Source: an uncultured Bacteroides sp.
Lineage (GTDB): Bacteria > Bacteroidota > Bacteroidia > Cytophagales > Cyclobacteriaceae
Direction of reading: 5' to 3'
Assembly (NCBI GenBank): GCA_902168185.1
Contig: CABHOV010000073.1
Location: 248,001 to 312,000 of the forward strand
Length of the DNA stretch: 64,000 nt
Part shown: positions 42,219 to 50,800 of the stretch, piece by piece
Numbering within the stretch: the first letter of the stretch is position 1
Layout: each line of letters begins with the position of its first letter
Program-made: the position numbers and the translations under genes
Notes under the pieces: generated by a model
Told to the model about the DNA's origin: nothing
The model's input: only the letters and a program-made list of their open reading frames with translations
Database searches by the model: none

Positions 42219-42287
42219 CGATCTTTTCTTGCTTATTCAAATTCCAGTATCAGTGAAAAATGAAAAAGACTTACAAAAGATCATTTT

Positions 42288-42569
42288 TTATTGTTTTCTT
42301 CTTCCAAGATTCTCTTTTAATCCATTAATACCTTGTGATGCTTCTGAAGTAGCATCTTCAACTTCTTCAGATGCGCGGTCTTTCATTTCGGAGAGAAAGC
42401 TTTTTCCTTTACCCATCCATTGGGCAACGTCATCCAGCCAGTCATCAGTAGTTTTCTTAATGTTTTTGCGGAGGTCTTCTCCCTTTTCTGGTGCGATGAG
42501 CATTCCTACAATTACGCCCGCAGCGGCAGCACCCAGGATGCCGACAATTACTTTAGATGTTGAGTTCAT
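42288..42569 (-). CDS. YtxH domain protein
   Basis: A 93-aa protein with one N-terminal membrane helix (VIVGILGAAAAGVIVGMLIAP) and a basic/acidic helical tail (EKGEDLRKNIKKTTDDWLDDVAQW...). This is the YtxH family pattern: one helix, APEKG turn, charged coiled coil. Members respond to general stress in many bacteria and lack a known activity. It is the last gene of a three-gene minus-strand set with DUF4142 and DUF2383 proteins, ending in a strong terminator. Confidence 0.88.
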   Translation of the reverse strand: MNSTSKVIVGILGAAAAGVIVGMLIAPEKGEDLRKNIKKTTDDWLDDVAQWMGKGKSFLSEMKDRASEEVEDATSEASQGINGLKENLGRRKQ

Positions 42570-42594
42570 GATGATTAAAATTTAAAGTGGAAAA

Positions 42595-43158
42595 TTATAT
42601 ACTTTGTTCACACGCTTTTACCTTATCAAGGTGTGCTCTTAAGTCTGGTAACTTTTGGTCGATCAATATTTTTAAATCTGCATCTTCTGTCTTCTCAAGA
42701 CGTGATTCAAATTCTTTTATATTCTTTTCATGTTGATCAACCATGGTCTTGCACCATTTCTTATTGAAGTCCTTTACATTCTCTTCCTTCGTCAGATCTT
42801 CAATTTTCCGCTTCGCTTCGTCTTTCTCCTCACTTGGAACAGTAATAGCCTTTAGACTTGCAAAGGTCTGCAGATCTTCCAGCAATTTACCATGTTCTTT
42901 TTCCAGCAATTGTGCTATCTCCTTGATCTGTGCGTTATCCGATTTTTGTGTAGCAAGTTTAGCTAAGCTAATCTCGGCATAATTTGCAGCAACTGTTTCT
43001 GCAACAAAGTCTGCATCTTTCTCTTCTTTACGTTCATCAAATTTTTCTTCATTTGATTCTTCCGCGATTTCATTTGTATTTGTATCCTCTTTTTTACCAC
43101 AGGATATCACAACGAATCCTGCAAATAGAAAAGGAATAAATTTATGAACGAGTCTCAT
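42595..43158 (-). CDS. DUF4142 lipoprotein
   Basis: At 187 aa it has a lipoprotein signal (FVVISC, Cys20), a Glu/Asn-rich linker and a four-helix DUF4142 domain (about 55-180), with DADFVAETVAANYAEISLAKLATQKSDNAQIKEIAQLLEKEH and FNKKWCKTMVDQHEKNIKEFES. The conserved His residues (KEHGKLL, DQHEKN, RAHLDK) lie as expected for this ferritin-like helical fold. The family is periplasmic and common near stress genes. Gap to YtxH is 25 nt, to the DUF2383 gene 22 nt, so the three are an operon. Confidence 0.92.
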   Translation of the reverse strand: MRLVHKFIPFLFAGFVVISCGKKEDTNTNEIAEESNEEKFDERKEEKDADFVAETVAANYAEISLAKLATQKSDNAQIKEIAQLLEKEHGKLLEDLQTFASLKAITVPSEEKDEAKRKIEDLTKEENVKDFNKKWCKTMVDQHEKNIKEFESRLEKTEDADLKILIDQKLPDLRAHLDKVKACEQSI

Positions 43159-43180
43159 TTTTTTGTTTTTGAGTTAGTGG

Positions 43181-43651
43181 CTAATGTGCATGTGCATACT
43201 GATCACGATAAGTCTTTATAGTATCGTGCGATGCCTTGATAGATTTACGTTGATTCTCAACTATATTCTTTACACCTACTGGCCATTCGAAGTTTTCGCT
43301 TAAGGCATCTTTATAAGATTCCAACGCTCTGTCTTCTCCGAATTCGCAAAGTTGTAAAGCCGCCAATACATCATCTGAAGAAAATGTACTTTTTACATCC
43401 ATCCACGCGCGGTATATATCTCCGGCAGCAGATGTATCTTTAGCGGGTTCACCGCCCAGACGTATCACTGCGTCTGTTAAAGCGCTTTTATAGTTCCGGC
43501 TATCTTCTGCCATTTGAATAAAGATAGTTTTGATTTCAAAGTCGGTTGTATCTTTAATCTCTTCAGCAGCTTTTTGATATCCTTTAATACGATCGAGATT
43601 AGTACGGATCAGGTCATTCAGAATACTGACGACTCTTTCATTCGTTTTCAT
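43181..43651 (-). CDS. DUF2383 (PA2169-type) ferritin-like four-helix protein
   Basis: The 156-aa protein starts MKTNERVVSILNDLIRTNLDRIKGYQKAAEEI and follows the PA2169-family pattern: four helices with internal E and H residues (YQKAAEE, MAEDSRNYKSAL, CEFGEDRALESY, SIKASHDTIKTYRD). The family has unknown function and turns up in stress and starvation regulons. It is the first gene of the cluster, so any promoter is in the 436-nt gap upstream. Confidence 0.9.
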   Translation of the reverse strand: MKTNERVVSILNDLIRTNLDRIKGYQKAAEEIKDTTDFEIKTIFIQMAEDSRNYKSALTDAVIRLGGEPAKDTSAAGDIYRAWMDVKSTFSSDDVLAALQLCEFGEDRALESYKDALSENFEWPVGVKNIVENQRKSIKASHDTIKTYRDQYAHAH

Positions 43652-44087
43652 AGCATATATATTTAAGTAGTTTTCGAGCCAGTACTTACTGACTTAAACG
43701 TATATTCAAAAAAACATGCCATTTAACAGGCTAAATAATGTTGTAGTGAATGGCATATTTTGAGTATACACTGCCCCAAGCAGAGTATCTACGTTTAAAC
43801 ATGTGGTGCAAAACATTAAACGTTATAAAAAATCTTAACGTATTGAGGAAAATAACCACATACTGTAGATATAGGGGAAGGTATTTACTGCTGTCCTTTT
43901 GAAAGAAAATTGTTTGCGAAAAGACGAATGCTTCCAACGTGGGCCATTTTGCCTGTATGAGGTGGATTTTTCTCACCTCAATCCATATTATATATAGTGT
44001 ATTTTGTTTTCGGTACAAAGGCATAAATATTTCTGGATAACTGGTATATCACAAATTGATTAGGACAACAAAAAAAATTATAATGTT
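43652..44087. other. 436-nt divergent intergenic region
   Basis: This gap holds the promoters of the stress cluster (minus) and the DUF6232-like gene (plus). Two hairpins are visible: ATGCCATT/AATGGCAT (43716-43756) and TGAGGTG/CACCTCA (43958-43980). No promoter pair of the phylum type is clear, and the 97-codon minus-strand frame is not supported. Confidence 0.5.
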
Positions 44088-44570
44088 ATGATACCAGATA
44101 AGATTTTGTATACCGATGGACACGATGTAACTGTAACAGATTCTACTTTTCAGGTAAAGAATACATCGTATAGTTTGAAAGGAATTATCAAACACGGTTT
44201 GCTTATTGTAAGACCTCAGCGCTTGCCAGGAATTCTGTTGATGCTGGCTGGACTCATTCTCGGTCTTTGCGGATTCATGAATGTATTTCCTATTAATGCA
44301 TTTGGTGAAATGCGCACAGACTCAGGAGAATTTATAAATGCAAACACGATCATCATGTGGATCGGGGTGGCATTTTTCGTAATTGGAATAATAGTCATCG
44401 CTTTGATCCGCGAAAAATATGCGGTGCGAATTGCTACTGCCGAAGGTGAGAAAAATGCAGTAGTAAGTTATCGTAAAGAATATGTAGCACAAATTGTAAA
44501 CGCATTGAATGAAGCATTGAGATTTGCCCGGCCAGGTTCTGGTCATTCATTCATCGCTGTAAAAGAGTAA
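44088..44570 (+). CDS. DUF6232-like membrane protein
   Basis: The 160-aa protein has an N-terminal beta-rich stretch (MIPDKILYTDGHDVTVTDSTFQVKNTSYSLKGIIKHGLLI) and two transmembrane helices (about 47-67, GILLMLAGLILGLCGFMNVF, and 88-107, IIMWIGVAFFVIGIIVIALI). A short cytoplasmic end has KYAVRIATAEGEKNAVVS. The pattern fits DUF6232, a small two-helix family without known function. It is followed by a strong terminator and then an unrelated operon. Confidence 0.75.
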   Translation: MIPDKILYTDGHDVTVTDSTFQVKNTSYSLKGIIKHGLLIVRPQRLPGILLMLAGLILGLCGFMNVFPINAFGEMRTDSGEFINANTIIMWIGVAFFVIGIIVIALIREKYAVRIATAEGEKNAVVSYRKEYVAQIVNALNEALRFARPGSGHSFIAVKE

Positions 44571-44585
44571 GCTAAACTATAGGAG

Positions 44586-44615
44586 TCTGTCCCGGCAACG
44601 GGACAGATTTTTTTT
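44586..44615 (+). terminator. Rho-independent terminator
   Basis: TCTGTCCCG (44586-44594) pairs with CGGGACAGA (44599-44607), a perfect 9-bp stem with GCAA tetraloop, followed by eight T (44608-44615). Confidence 0.95.
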
Positions 44616-44641
44616 GACTATATATTTATACTTGCGTTCGT

Positions 44642-45646
44642 ATGGTAAAATTCATTACCGCTTCACTGATTGTTATCATGGGTATACATTCAGCCTGGTG
44701 CCAGGTTGAACCTAAAGAGCCTAAGGAACCTTTAGGACTCGCATTGGAGAATTTCAAATATCCGTTTCCTGTACAGTATATAAAACTTCATATTCAGGGT
44801 CAGGATGTGTCCATGGCCTATATGGACATAAAGCCTGTTGCAAACGAGAATGGTAAAACTGTTCTGTTTTTGCATGGCAAAAATTTTTTCGGAGCGTATT
44901 GGGAGAAATCGATTCGATTCATGGCGGCTTTAGGGTATCGTGTTATAGTGCCTGATCAGGTTGGTTTCGGAAAATCGTCTAAGGCATCTATTGTTTATTC
45001 TTTTCAACTTCTGGCTGAGCAAACAAAGAATTTACTGGATTCACTTTCTATCCAAACTGTAGCAGTGGTGGGGCACTCGATGGGAGGGATGTTGGCAACA
45101 CGCTTTACACTGATGTATCCTGCAAGAGTAAGTCATTTGATATTAGAGAATCCCATCGGCCTTGAAGATTATAAGGTAAAGGTTCCCTATAGTTCTATTG
45201 AAAAGGAATATCAGAAGGAACTCGCCAGGACAGAAGCAAGCATTCGAAAATATCATGAAACGTATTACGTTGTATGGAAGCAGGAATATGAACCGTATGT
45301 TCAGGTTCAATACCGCTGGACGTTGAGTGCAGAGTATAATCGGCTTGCCTGGGTAAATGCATTAACCAGTCACATGATCTATACGCAACCCGTGGTTTAT
45401 GAATTTGCAAACATAAAGCGTCCTACCTTGTTGATTATAGGACAGGCCGACAGAACATCTATAGGGAAAGATGCGCTGTCTGAAGAGGAAAGAAAAACCG
45501 TAGGACAATATCCGACACTCGGTAGGAAAATAGCGGAGTCTATAACCGGGGCACATCTGATAGAGTTTGAGAATGTTGGCCATATACCTCATCTGGAAAA
45601 TACCGAAAGATTTAACCAGGCATTAAAAGATTTTATAGCGCAATAA
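44642..45646 (+). CDS. Secreted alpha/beta-hydrolase
   Basis: The 334-aa protein has a signal peptide (MVKFITASLIVIMGIHSAWC). Its alpha/beta-hydrolase fold shows the oxyanion FLHGKNFFGAYW, nucleophile S146 in VVGHSMGG, and a C-terminal His in FENVGHIPHLEN (about 315). The nearest acid residue would be the Asp in GQADR (about 265). A lid of about 90 aa (170-255; KVPYSSIEKEYQKE...) sits after the nucleophile strand, as in epoxide hydrolase-like and proline-iminopeptidase-like enzymes. Substrate unknown. The CinA-C paralogue follows with a 6-nt gap and likely shares the transcript. Confidence 0.87.
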   Translation: MVKFITASLIVIMGIHSAWCQVEPKEPKEPLGLALENFKYPFPVQYIKLHIQGQDVSMAYMDIKPVANENGKTVLFLHGKNFFGAYWEKSIRFMAALGYRVIVPDQVGFGKSSKASIVYSFQLLAEQTKNLLDSLSIQTVAVVGHSMGGMLATRFTLMYPARVSHLILENPIGLEDYKVKVPYSSIEKEYQKELARTEASIRKYHETYYVVWKQEYEPYVQVQYRWTLSAEYNRLAWVNALTSHMIYTQPVVYEFANIKRPTLLIIGQADRTSIGKDALSEEERKTVGQYPTLGRKIAESITGAHLIEFENVGHIPHLENTERFNQALKDFIAQ

Positions 45647-45652
45647 TATAGC

Positions 45653-46132
45653 ATGTACGATCTCAAGGAAATCAATGTCATTAAAGACTATATGTTACGA
45701 AGCAACCAGACAGTGTCGGTTGCCGAGAGTGTTACCTCCGGGCATATACAGGCTGCTTTGTCAAGGGCAGAGTTTGCAATGAAATTTTTTCAAGGCGGAA
45801 TCACCGCTTATAATTTAGGACAGAAGTACAGACACTTGCAGGTCGAGCCTATACATGCGCAATTTACAAATTGCGTGTCGGAAAGAGTGGCGATGGAAAT
45901 GGCGGATAATGTTTGTAGCCTTTTCAGAAGTGATTGGGGTATAGGAATTACCGGATATGCTATGCCAGCACCTGAGGTGTCTGTGGAGGAACCGTTCGCC
46001 TTCTTCTCTTTTTCCTTCCGTGGAAAAAATCTTGAAGTGAAGAAGATACATACCTCTATGAAAGATGCATGGGAAGTCCAGAGATTTTTTACTGAAGAAG
46101 TAATTAAAGAGTTTGCGTCTTTAATAGTCTGA
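45653..46132 (+). CDS. Divergent CinA C-terminal (PncC-like) protein
   Basis: This 159-aa stand-alone domain resembles the C-terminal amidohydrolase half of CinA: YMLRSNQTVSVAESVTSGH, ALSRAEFAMKFFQGGITAYN, SERVAMEMADNVCSLFRSDWGIGITG and FAFFSFSFRGKN. The catalytic motif AESCTGG reads AESVTSGH here, so Cys and one Gly are lost, though the Ser remains. The ITGYAMPAPEVS stretch replaces ATSGIAGPGG. It may have lost NMN deamidase activity. It is 6 nt after the hydrolase gene and ends at a bidirectional terminator. Confidence 0.78.
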   Translation: MYDLKEINVIKDYMLRSNQTVSVAESVTSGHIQAALSRAEFAMKFFQGGITAYNLGQKYRHLQVEPIHAQFTNCVSERVAMEMADNVCSLFRSDWGIGITGYAMPAPEVSVEEPFAFFSFSFRGKNLEVKKIHTSMKDAWEVQRFFTEEVIKEFASLIV

Positions 46133-46190
46133 CCTGAATATTTGAGTCTAGCCAATACAGCCGAATAAACTTCAAGTTGTACTTATAAAA

Positions 46191-46224
46191 TAAAAGCATC
46201 GCCCTGATTTGGGCGATGCTTTTA
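46191..46224. terminator. Strong bidirectional terminator
   Basis: TAAAAGCATCGCCC (46191-46204) pairs with GGGCGATGCTTTTA (46211-46224), a 14-bp stem with a 6-nt loop. T-runs lie on both outer sides, fitting the converging CinA-like and BON genes. Confidence 0.93.
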
Positions 46225-46246
46225 TTTTAGTGTATATATTTAAATA

Positions 46247-47287
46247 CTATGCTTCTGCAGGACTTGTCTTGCGAGATGTATTGGTGGCAGAAGTCGCACT
46301 TCCAACCGGAGTGGACATGCTCGAATTATCTTTTGAAGATTGTCCTGATTTCGGAGATAAATCTGCACCGCTCATACCACTGCTGGATCGTACGCGGATT
46401 CTGTTTTCAACATTCAGCACGCCAGATATATTCTCAACTATATCTTCGGCTCTGCGTTTTTCAGAACGATTATCCACGGAGCCGATTAAAGTCACCTCAC
46501 CATTGCTTACACTGATCTCTATTTCCGAAGCATCGATATAGGGATCATCGCCAAGTCTGTCACTGATGTCTTCTTTGATACGCTCATCGGAACGTCTGTA
46601 GCCTTTAGGACCTTTACCTTTGTGCTGACCACTTCTTTGCCTGTCTTGTTCGCGTCTGCGTTCAGCATCATCATCACCGAACCACGATGACACCTCGTCA
46701 CGACTGCGATCCCACCAGCTGCGTTCATCGTCTTGACCGTAGCCTGAGCGATTATAGTTTGAGCTATAGGCGCCATAATTACCGGAGCCATAGGTGGAGC
46801 CGCCGTAGCCACCATCGCTTATACGGCCTTGACTATAGCCGCCGCGATAGTCGGAATCATAGCCAAGGTCATCGTTCCATTGTTCACGGTTTTGGCTTGA
46901 ACGAGAATTGGTATCGTAACCTCTGTTGCCGTATCCACCTTCGTAACTTCCACCGCTATATGTATTTTGATTTCCATAGTATCGTGAATCGAAATCACGG
47001 TCGTAGGAACGCGCGTTACCATACCCAGATCTTCCGGATTGTCCCTGATTACGATAATCATTTTCACGATCATCATAGCGTCTTGAGTTATACTGATTTT
47101 CATTGCCGCGATATCCCGACTTGTCATCATAGGAAGAACCTTGGCCATGGCGACTTTCATTCCAGTCAGAATTTTCCAAATGGTGACCATTGGTATAGCG
47201 GTCTCCATAATTAGAACCACGTGAACTGCTTTCTTTATTAGGCCAGTAGGAACGCGATCCGCGTTGCGCACGATTGTAGTTAGCCAT
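46247..47287 (-). CDS. BON-domain protein with long Gly/Tyr/Ser/Arg low-complexity N-terminus
   Basis: The 346-aa protein has no signal peptide or membrane helix. Residues 1-200 are a low-complexity stretch dense in G, Y, S, R, N, D (RGSRSYWPNKES, YNRSGYGQDDERSWWD), like FUS-type condensate-forming regions. A helix with SSWFGDDDAERRREQDRQ follows, then a BON domain (about 235-295; DERIKEDISDRLGDDPYIDAS..GEVTLIGSVDNRSEKRRAEDIVENISGV) and a Ser/Thr tail. BON domains bind lipid or are found in envelope-stress proteins. The gene is 143 nt downstream of the receiver gene that follows the glucan synthase. Condensate formation is inference. Confidence 0.85.
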   Translation of the reverse strand: MANYNRAQRGSRSYWPNKESSSRGSNYGDRYTNGHHLENSDWNESRHGQGSSYDDKSGYRGNENQYNSRRYDDRENDYRNQGQSGRSGYGNARSYDRDFDSRYYGNQNTYSGGSYEGGYGNRGYDTNSRSSQNREQWNDDLGYDSDYRGGYSQGRISDGGYGGSTYGSGNYGAYSSNYNRSGYGQDDERSWWDRSRDEVSSWFGDDDAERRREQDRQRSGQHKGKGPKGYRRSDERIKEDISDRLGDDPYIDASEIEISVSNGEVTLIGSVDNRSEKRRAEDIVENISGVLNVENRIRVRSSSGMSGADLSPKSGQSSKDNSSMSTPVGSATSATNTSRKTSPAEA

Positions 47288-47430
47288 AATTGAAAAATTT
47301 TAAGTGTTTAACAATTGAATATGCTATAGCAAATCGACAAAACCGTGCCTTTTTGTATTAGGAAATATTGAGCATGCAGTTACTCGATACATCCGGAGAT
47401 GTTACTTGATTTACACAACTGCCGTAATCT

Positions 47431-47766
47431 TTACTCGAAGATCCTGTTAAGTTCTTCCATGACAAGCGGCTTTTCTAAAATGCGAAATGACGAAGCAGAA
47501 GTTTTAGGTACATGATAAGCGCTAATGAGATTTAGCTGTGCCTTGGGATAGTTCACCAGTATATATTCAGTTTTACCCCAACCCAATCCATCCGGCAGGT
47601 TGTTGTCCAGAAAAATATAGTCCGGTTCAATCTCATCCAGAATTTTCATTCCTTCTGCTAACGTAACAGCATGATAGACCTCGAAATTCTTTCGAGTAAA
47701 GAAGCTTTTCATCAGGACACCAAAATCCCGTTCATCATCGATCAGCAAAATCTTTTTGGCCTTCAT
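47431..47766 (-). CDS. Single-domain response regulator (CheY-like)
   Basis: A 111-aa receiver with acidic pocket DDE (residues 10-12), phosphoacceptor D54 (IFLDNNLP), and late-motif residue Lys (EKPLV). No output domain is encoded. It is 72 nt downstream of the glucan synthase gene, on the same strand, and no histidine kinase is nearby. In this position it may relay a signal to the synthase or to a distant kinase pathway; this is inference. Confidence 0.93.
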   Translation of the reverse strand: MKAKKILLIDDERDFGVLMKSFFTRKNFEVYHAVTLAEGMKILDEIEPDYIFLDNNLPDGLGWGKTEYILVNYPKAQLNLISAYHVPKTSASSFRILEKPLVMEELNRIFE

Positions 47767-47838
47767 AGCTTTGTTTATTAAAATCTCCTACCAACGTTGT
47801 TACTTATTTATATAGTGTCAGGTAAGGGATCGTTGAAT

Positions 47839-50800
47839 TTAAATGTGTATCAAATTACTCATCTCAGTTTCTTTTACTTTAATGGTGACATAATGCTCAC
47901 GTCTGTCATCTTCCAGGTGGATACTGTTCTCAGCCTTGCGAACGGAATCAATAATGAGCTCCGTTTCATCTCCCGAAGTATGGTCGATCGTGATATAGTA
48001 AACCGTTTCCTTGAAACGATAGTGTATTTTAATGGCAGGCCATTCCTTCGGAAGACATGGTTCAAAGAACAACTGGTCGCCTTCCCGTCTTAACCCTATA
48101 AATGATTCGATGATGAGCTGGTACATCCATCCGGCTGAGCCGGTATACCATGTCCAGCCACCACGACTTTCATGCGGAGCCACTCCGTATACATCGGCAG
48201 CCATTACATACGGCTCTGTCTTATATACCTGGATCTCGGTAGCATCTTTACCGTGGTTTACCGGGTTGATCATGTTCAGCAACTCCCACGTACGTTGCCG
48301 GTCGTGGAGTTTAGCAAACGCCATTACCATCCATACCGCTGCGTGTGTATACTGCCCGCCATTTTCACGTACACCCGGAACATAACCCTTTATATACCCT
48401 GGATCCTTTTCAGAATTGTTGAACGGAGGGTCGAGTAGTTGTATAAGCTTATGGTTTCTTCTTACGAGATATTGATCTACCGAATTCATAGCGCTGACAA
48501 TGCGTTCAGGCTCACCGGCTCCGGAAAGCACAGCCCAGCTTTGAGATATAGAGTCAATGCGGCATTCATCATTTGCCGATGAACCGAGCGGTGTACCATC
48601 GTCATAATAAGCGCGCACATACCAGTTGCCGTCCCATGTATGCTGGTTGATGTTTTTGCTGAGTTGTCGCGCGTTCGATGCGCATTCTTCAGCAAATGCT
48701 ACATCGTTATGCACGTGTGCTATAGATTCAAAACGTTTCAGGACATCATGAAAGAAAAACGCAAGCCAGGTGCTTTCGCCCTTGCCATGTATACCAACCA
48801 TATTCATACCATCGTTCCAGTCACCTGAGCCAATGAGAGGTAGTCCATGTTCACCATATAGCATGAGTCCACGGTGGATGGCGCGCTTGCAGTGATCATA
48901 TATACTGACACGTTGCTCGGATATACCAGGAAGGTCATAATACGATTCTTCATTGGCATTTAGCGGACGGCCTTCGAGGAACGGTACGACTTCATTCAGA
49001 ATCTGTACGTCACCGGTAGCGATAACGTAACGGCTGGTAACAAATGGAAGCCACATGAAATCGTCAGAGCATTGCGTGCGTACACCGCGGCCTATAGGAG
49101 GATGCCACCAATGTTGCACATCACCATCTTTGAATTGACGTGACGCTGCGAGTATAATCTGCTCGCGTGCGAGTTCAGGTTTTGCATGCAGTAATGCCAT
49201 TACATCCTGAAGCTGATCACGGAATCCAAAGGCACCACCACTTTGATAAAAGCCGCTTCTTCCCCACAGTCGTGAAGACAGTACCTGGTATACCAGCCAT
49301 CCGTTGGTTAACATATTCAATGCAGCATCGGGCGTTTCTATATATATAGTGCCGAGTGTTTTATTCCAGAAGCGGTGAATATTTTGCAACGCTTCCTGCG
49401 CAACTTTCCTTCCACGATGTTTGCGTATAGTCTCTTTTACTTCTGGTATAGTTCTTCCTGCACCCATCCGGAAAACTATTTCGCGCTCTTTACCATTTTC
49501 AAGCTCAATCGGAACTTGCATAGCGGTACACGCATCCAAACCAGCTCCATATTTACCGGAGAGTTGCACCCGCTTTAATGCGTCCGGTGCTTCGAGTGTA
49601 CCGTTGCGTCCTATAAATTCAGTGCGATCGCAGGTGAAAGTATATTCTTCGGCATCGACATCAAAGAAGGCTGCACGACTATTGAATTCAGCGTTATAGG
49701 GATTTGTAGCCACAATCGCCCGCGTAGCGGCATCAACCTCTGTTACAAGATGTAATACCGACTTCTCGCGTAAATCTGACAGCACCCATTCTATATACCC
49801 GGTCGCAGTTAACTGACGGGTTCTTCCGGAATTGTTTTTGATTTTGATAACGGTAAATTTTACAGATGCCTCCAGGTCTACATATACCCACACTTCTGTA
49901 AATATACCATCTTCCAAATGTTCATATACAGTGTAGCCGAATCCATGCCGCGTAATATAGGGTGTTTTCCCTTGGGCAGGGAAAGGCATAGGTGACCAGC
50001 TATAGCCACTTTCTTCATCACGGATGTAGAATGCCTCTCCACTTAACCCGGTAACCGGATCGTTGTGCCAGGGTGACAAGCGATACTCATGTGCGTTCTC
50101 TGCCCAGGTATAGGAGGGACCACTTTCTGTAGCAATGGTGCCAAAGTTTTTATTTGCAATAACATTGATCCATGGAAGTGGCGTTGGTTTATCCTTCGTA
50201 GTGTAGATGACGTACTCTTTTCCATCTTTTGTAAAACCACCATGGCCATTGAAGAATACAAGATCGGTACGCAAGGATAATCCTGTATTGGAAGTTCCAA
50301 TCTGTATCGGTATAGCAACACTTGTTGGATCGAGATACGCTATATTTGTTTTGATCGCACCACGTTTATTCACCTGGTCGATCAGACTTCCGCGGGTATC
50401 TGATAGAATTACACGCGCTACAGTTTGCAATAATACCCAGTCTTCATTCGGGATCTGATCAGATGATCGCACAAAAATTCCGCCTTGTTTGCCAGGCCCG
50501 TTTACACCTATACCTGCGGCAATCAAGCCGTGAATCTGATCTTGTAAAACTTGTCTGTAGCCCGTATGATCTTCATTTATAATTACAAGATCAACAGCAA
50601 GCCCTTTCAGTTTCCAGTAAGCATGCGCCTGCACGAGTTGCCGCGCCAGTGTCATGTTGGATGAATCGGATACACGCACCAACACAATCGGTAGATCTCC
50701 GGATATAGAATAACTCCACAATGCAGATTGTCCACGTTGATTTCGTACAAGTATATTTTGCTTCGCGCGAAGTACAGGATTGCTATAGATCACTGAACTG

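Larger units (their letters stand above)
41740..42287. other. 548-nt AT-rich convergent region with hairpins and 14-bp tandem repeats
   Basis: The gap carries the LOG-gene terminator (41797-41818), four tandem 14-bp repeats (42101-42156) and the terminator of the minus-strand cluster (42194-42218). A 62-codon frame at 41806-41994 is not supported. Sequence 41820-42090 shows no recognised gene or RNA. Confidence 0.6.

Noticed and set aside
43731-44024. 97-codon minus-strand frame in the 436-nt divergent gap
   Set aside because: No ribosome site or family; it covers the two hairpins of the gap.
46249-47271. Long frames in other phases over the BON gene
   Set aside because: They arise from its repetitive Gly/Tyr/Ser/Arg codons; the minus-strand frame at 46247-47287 alone holds the BON domain.
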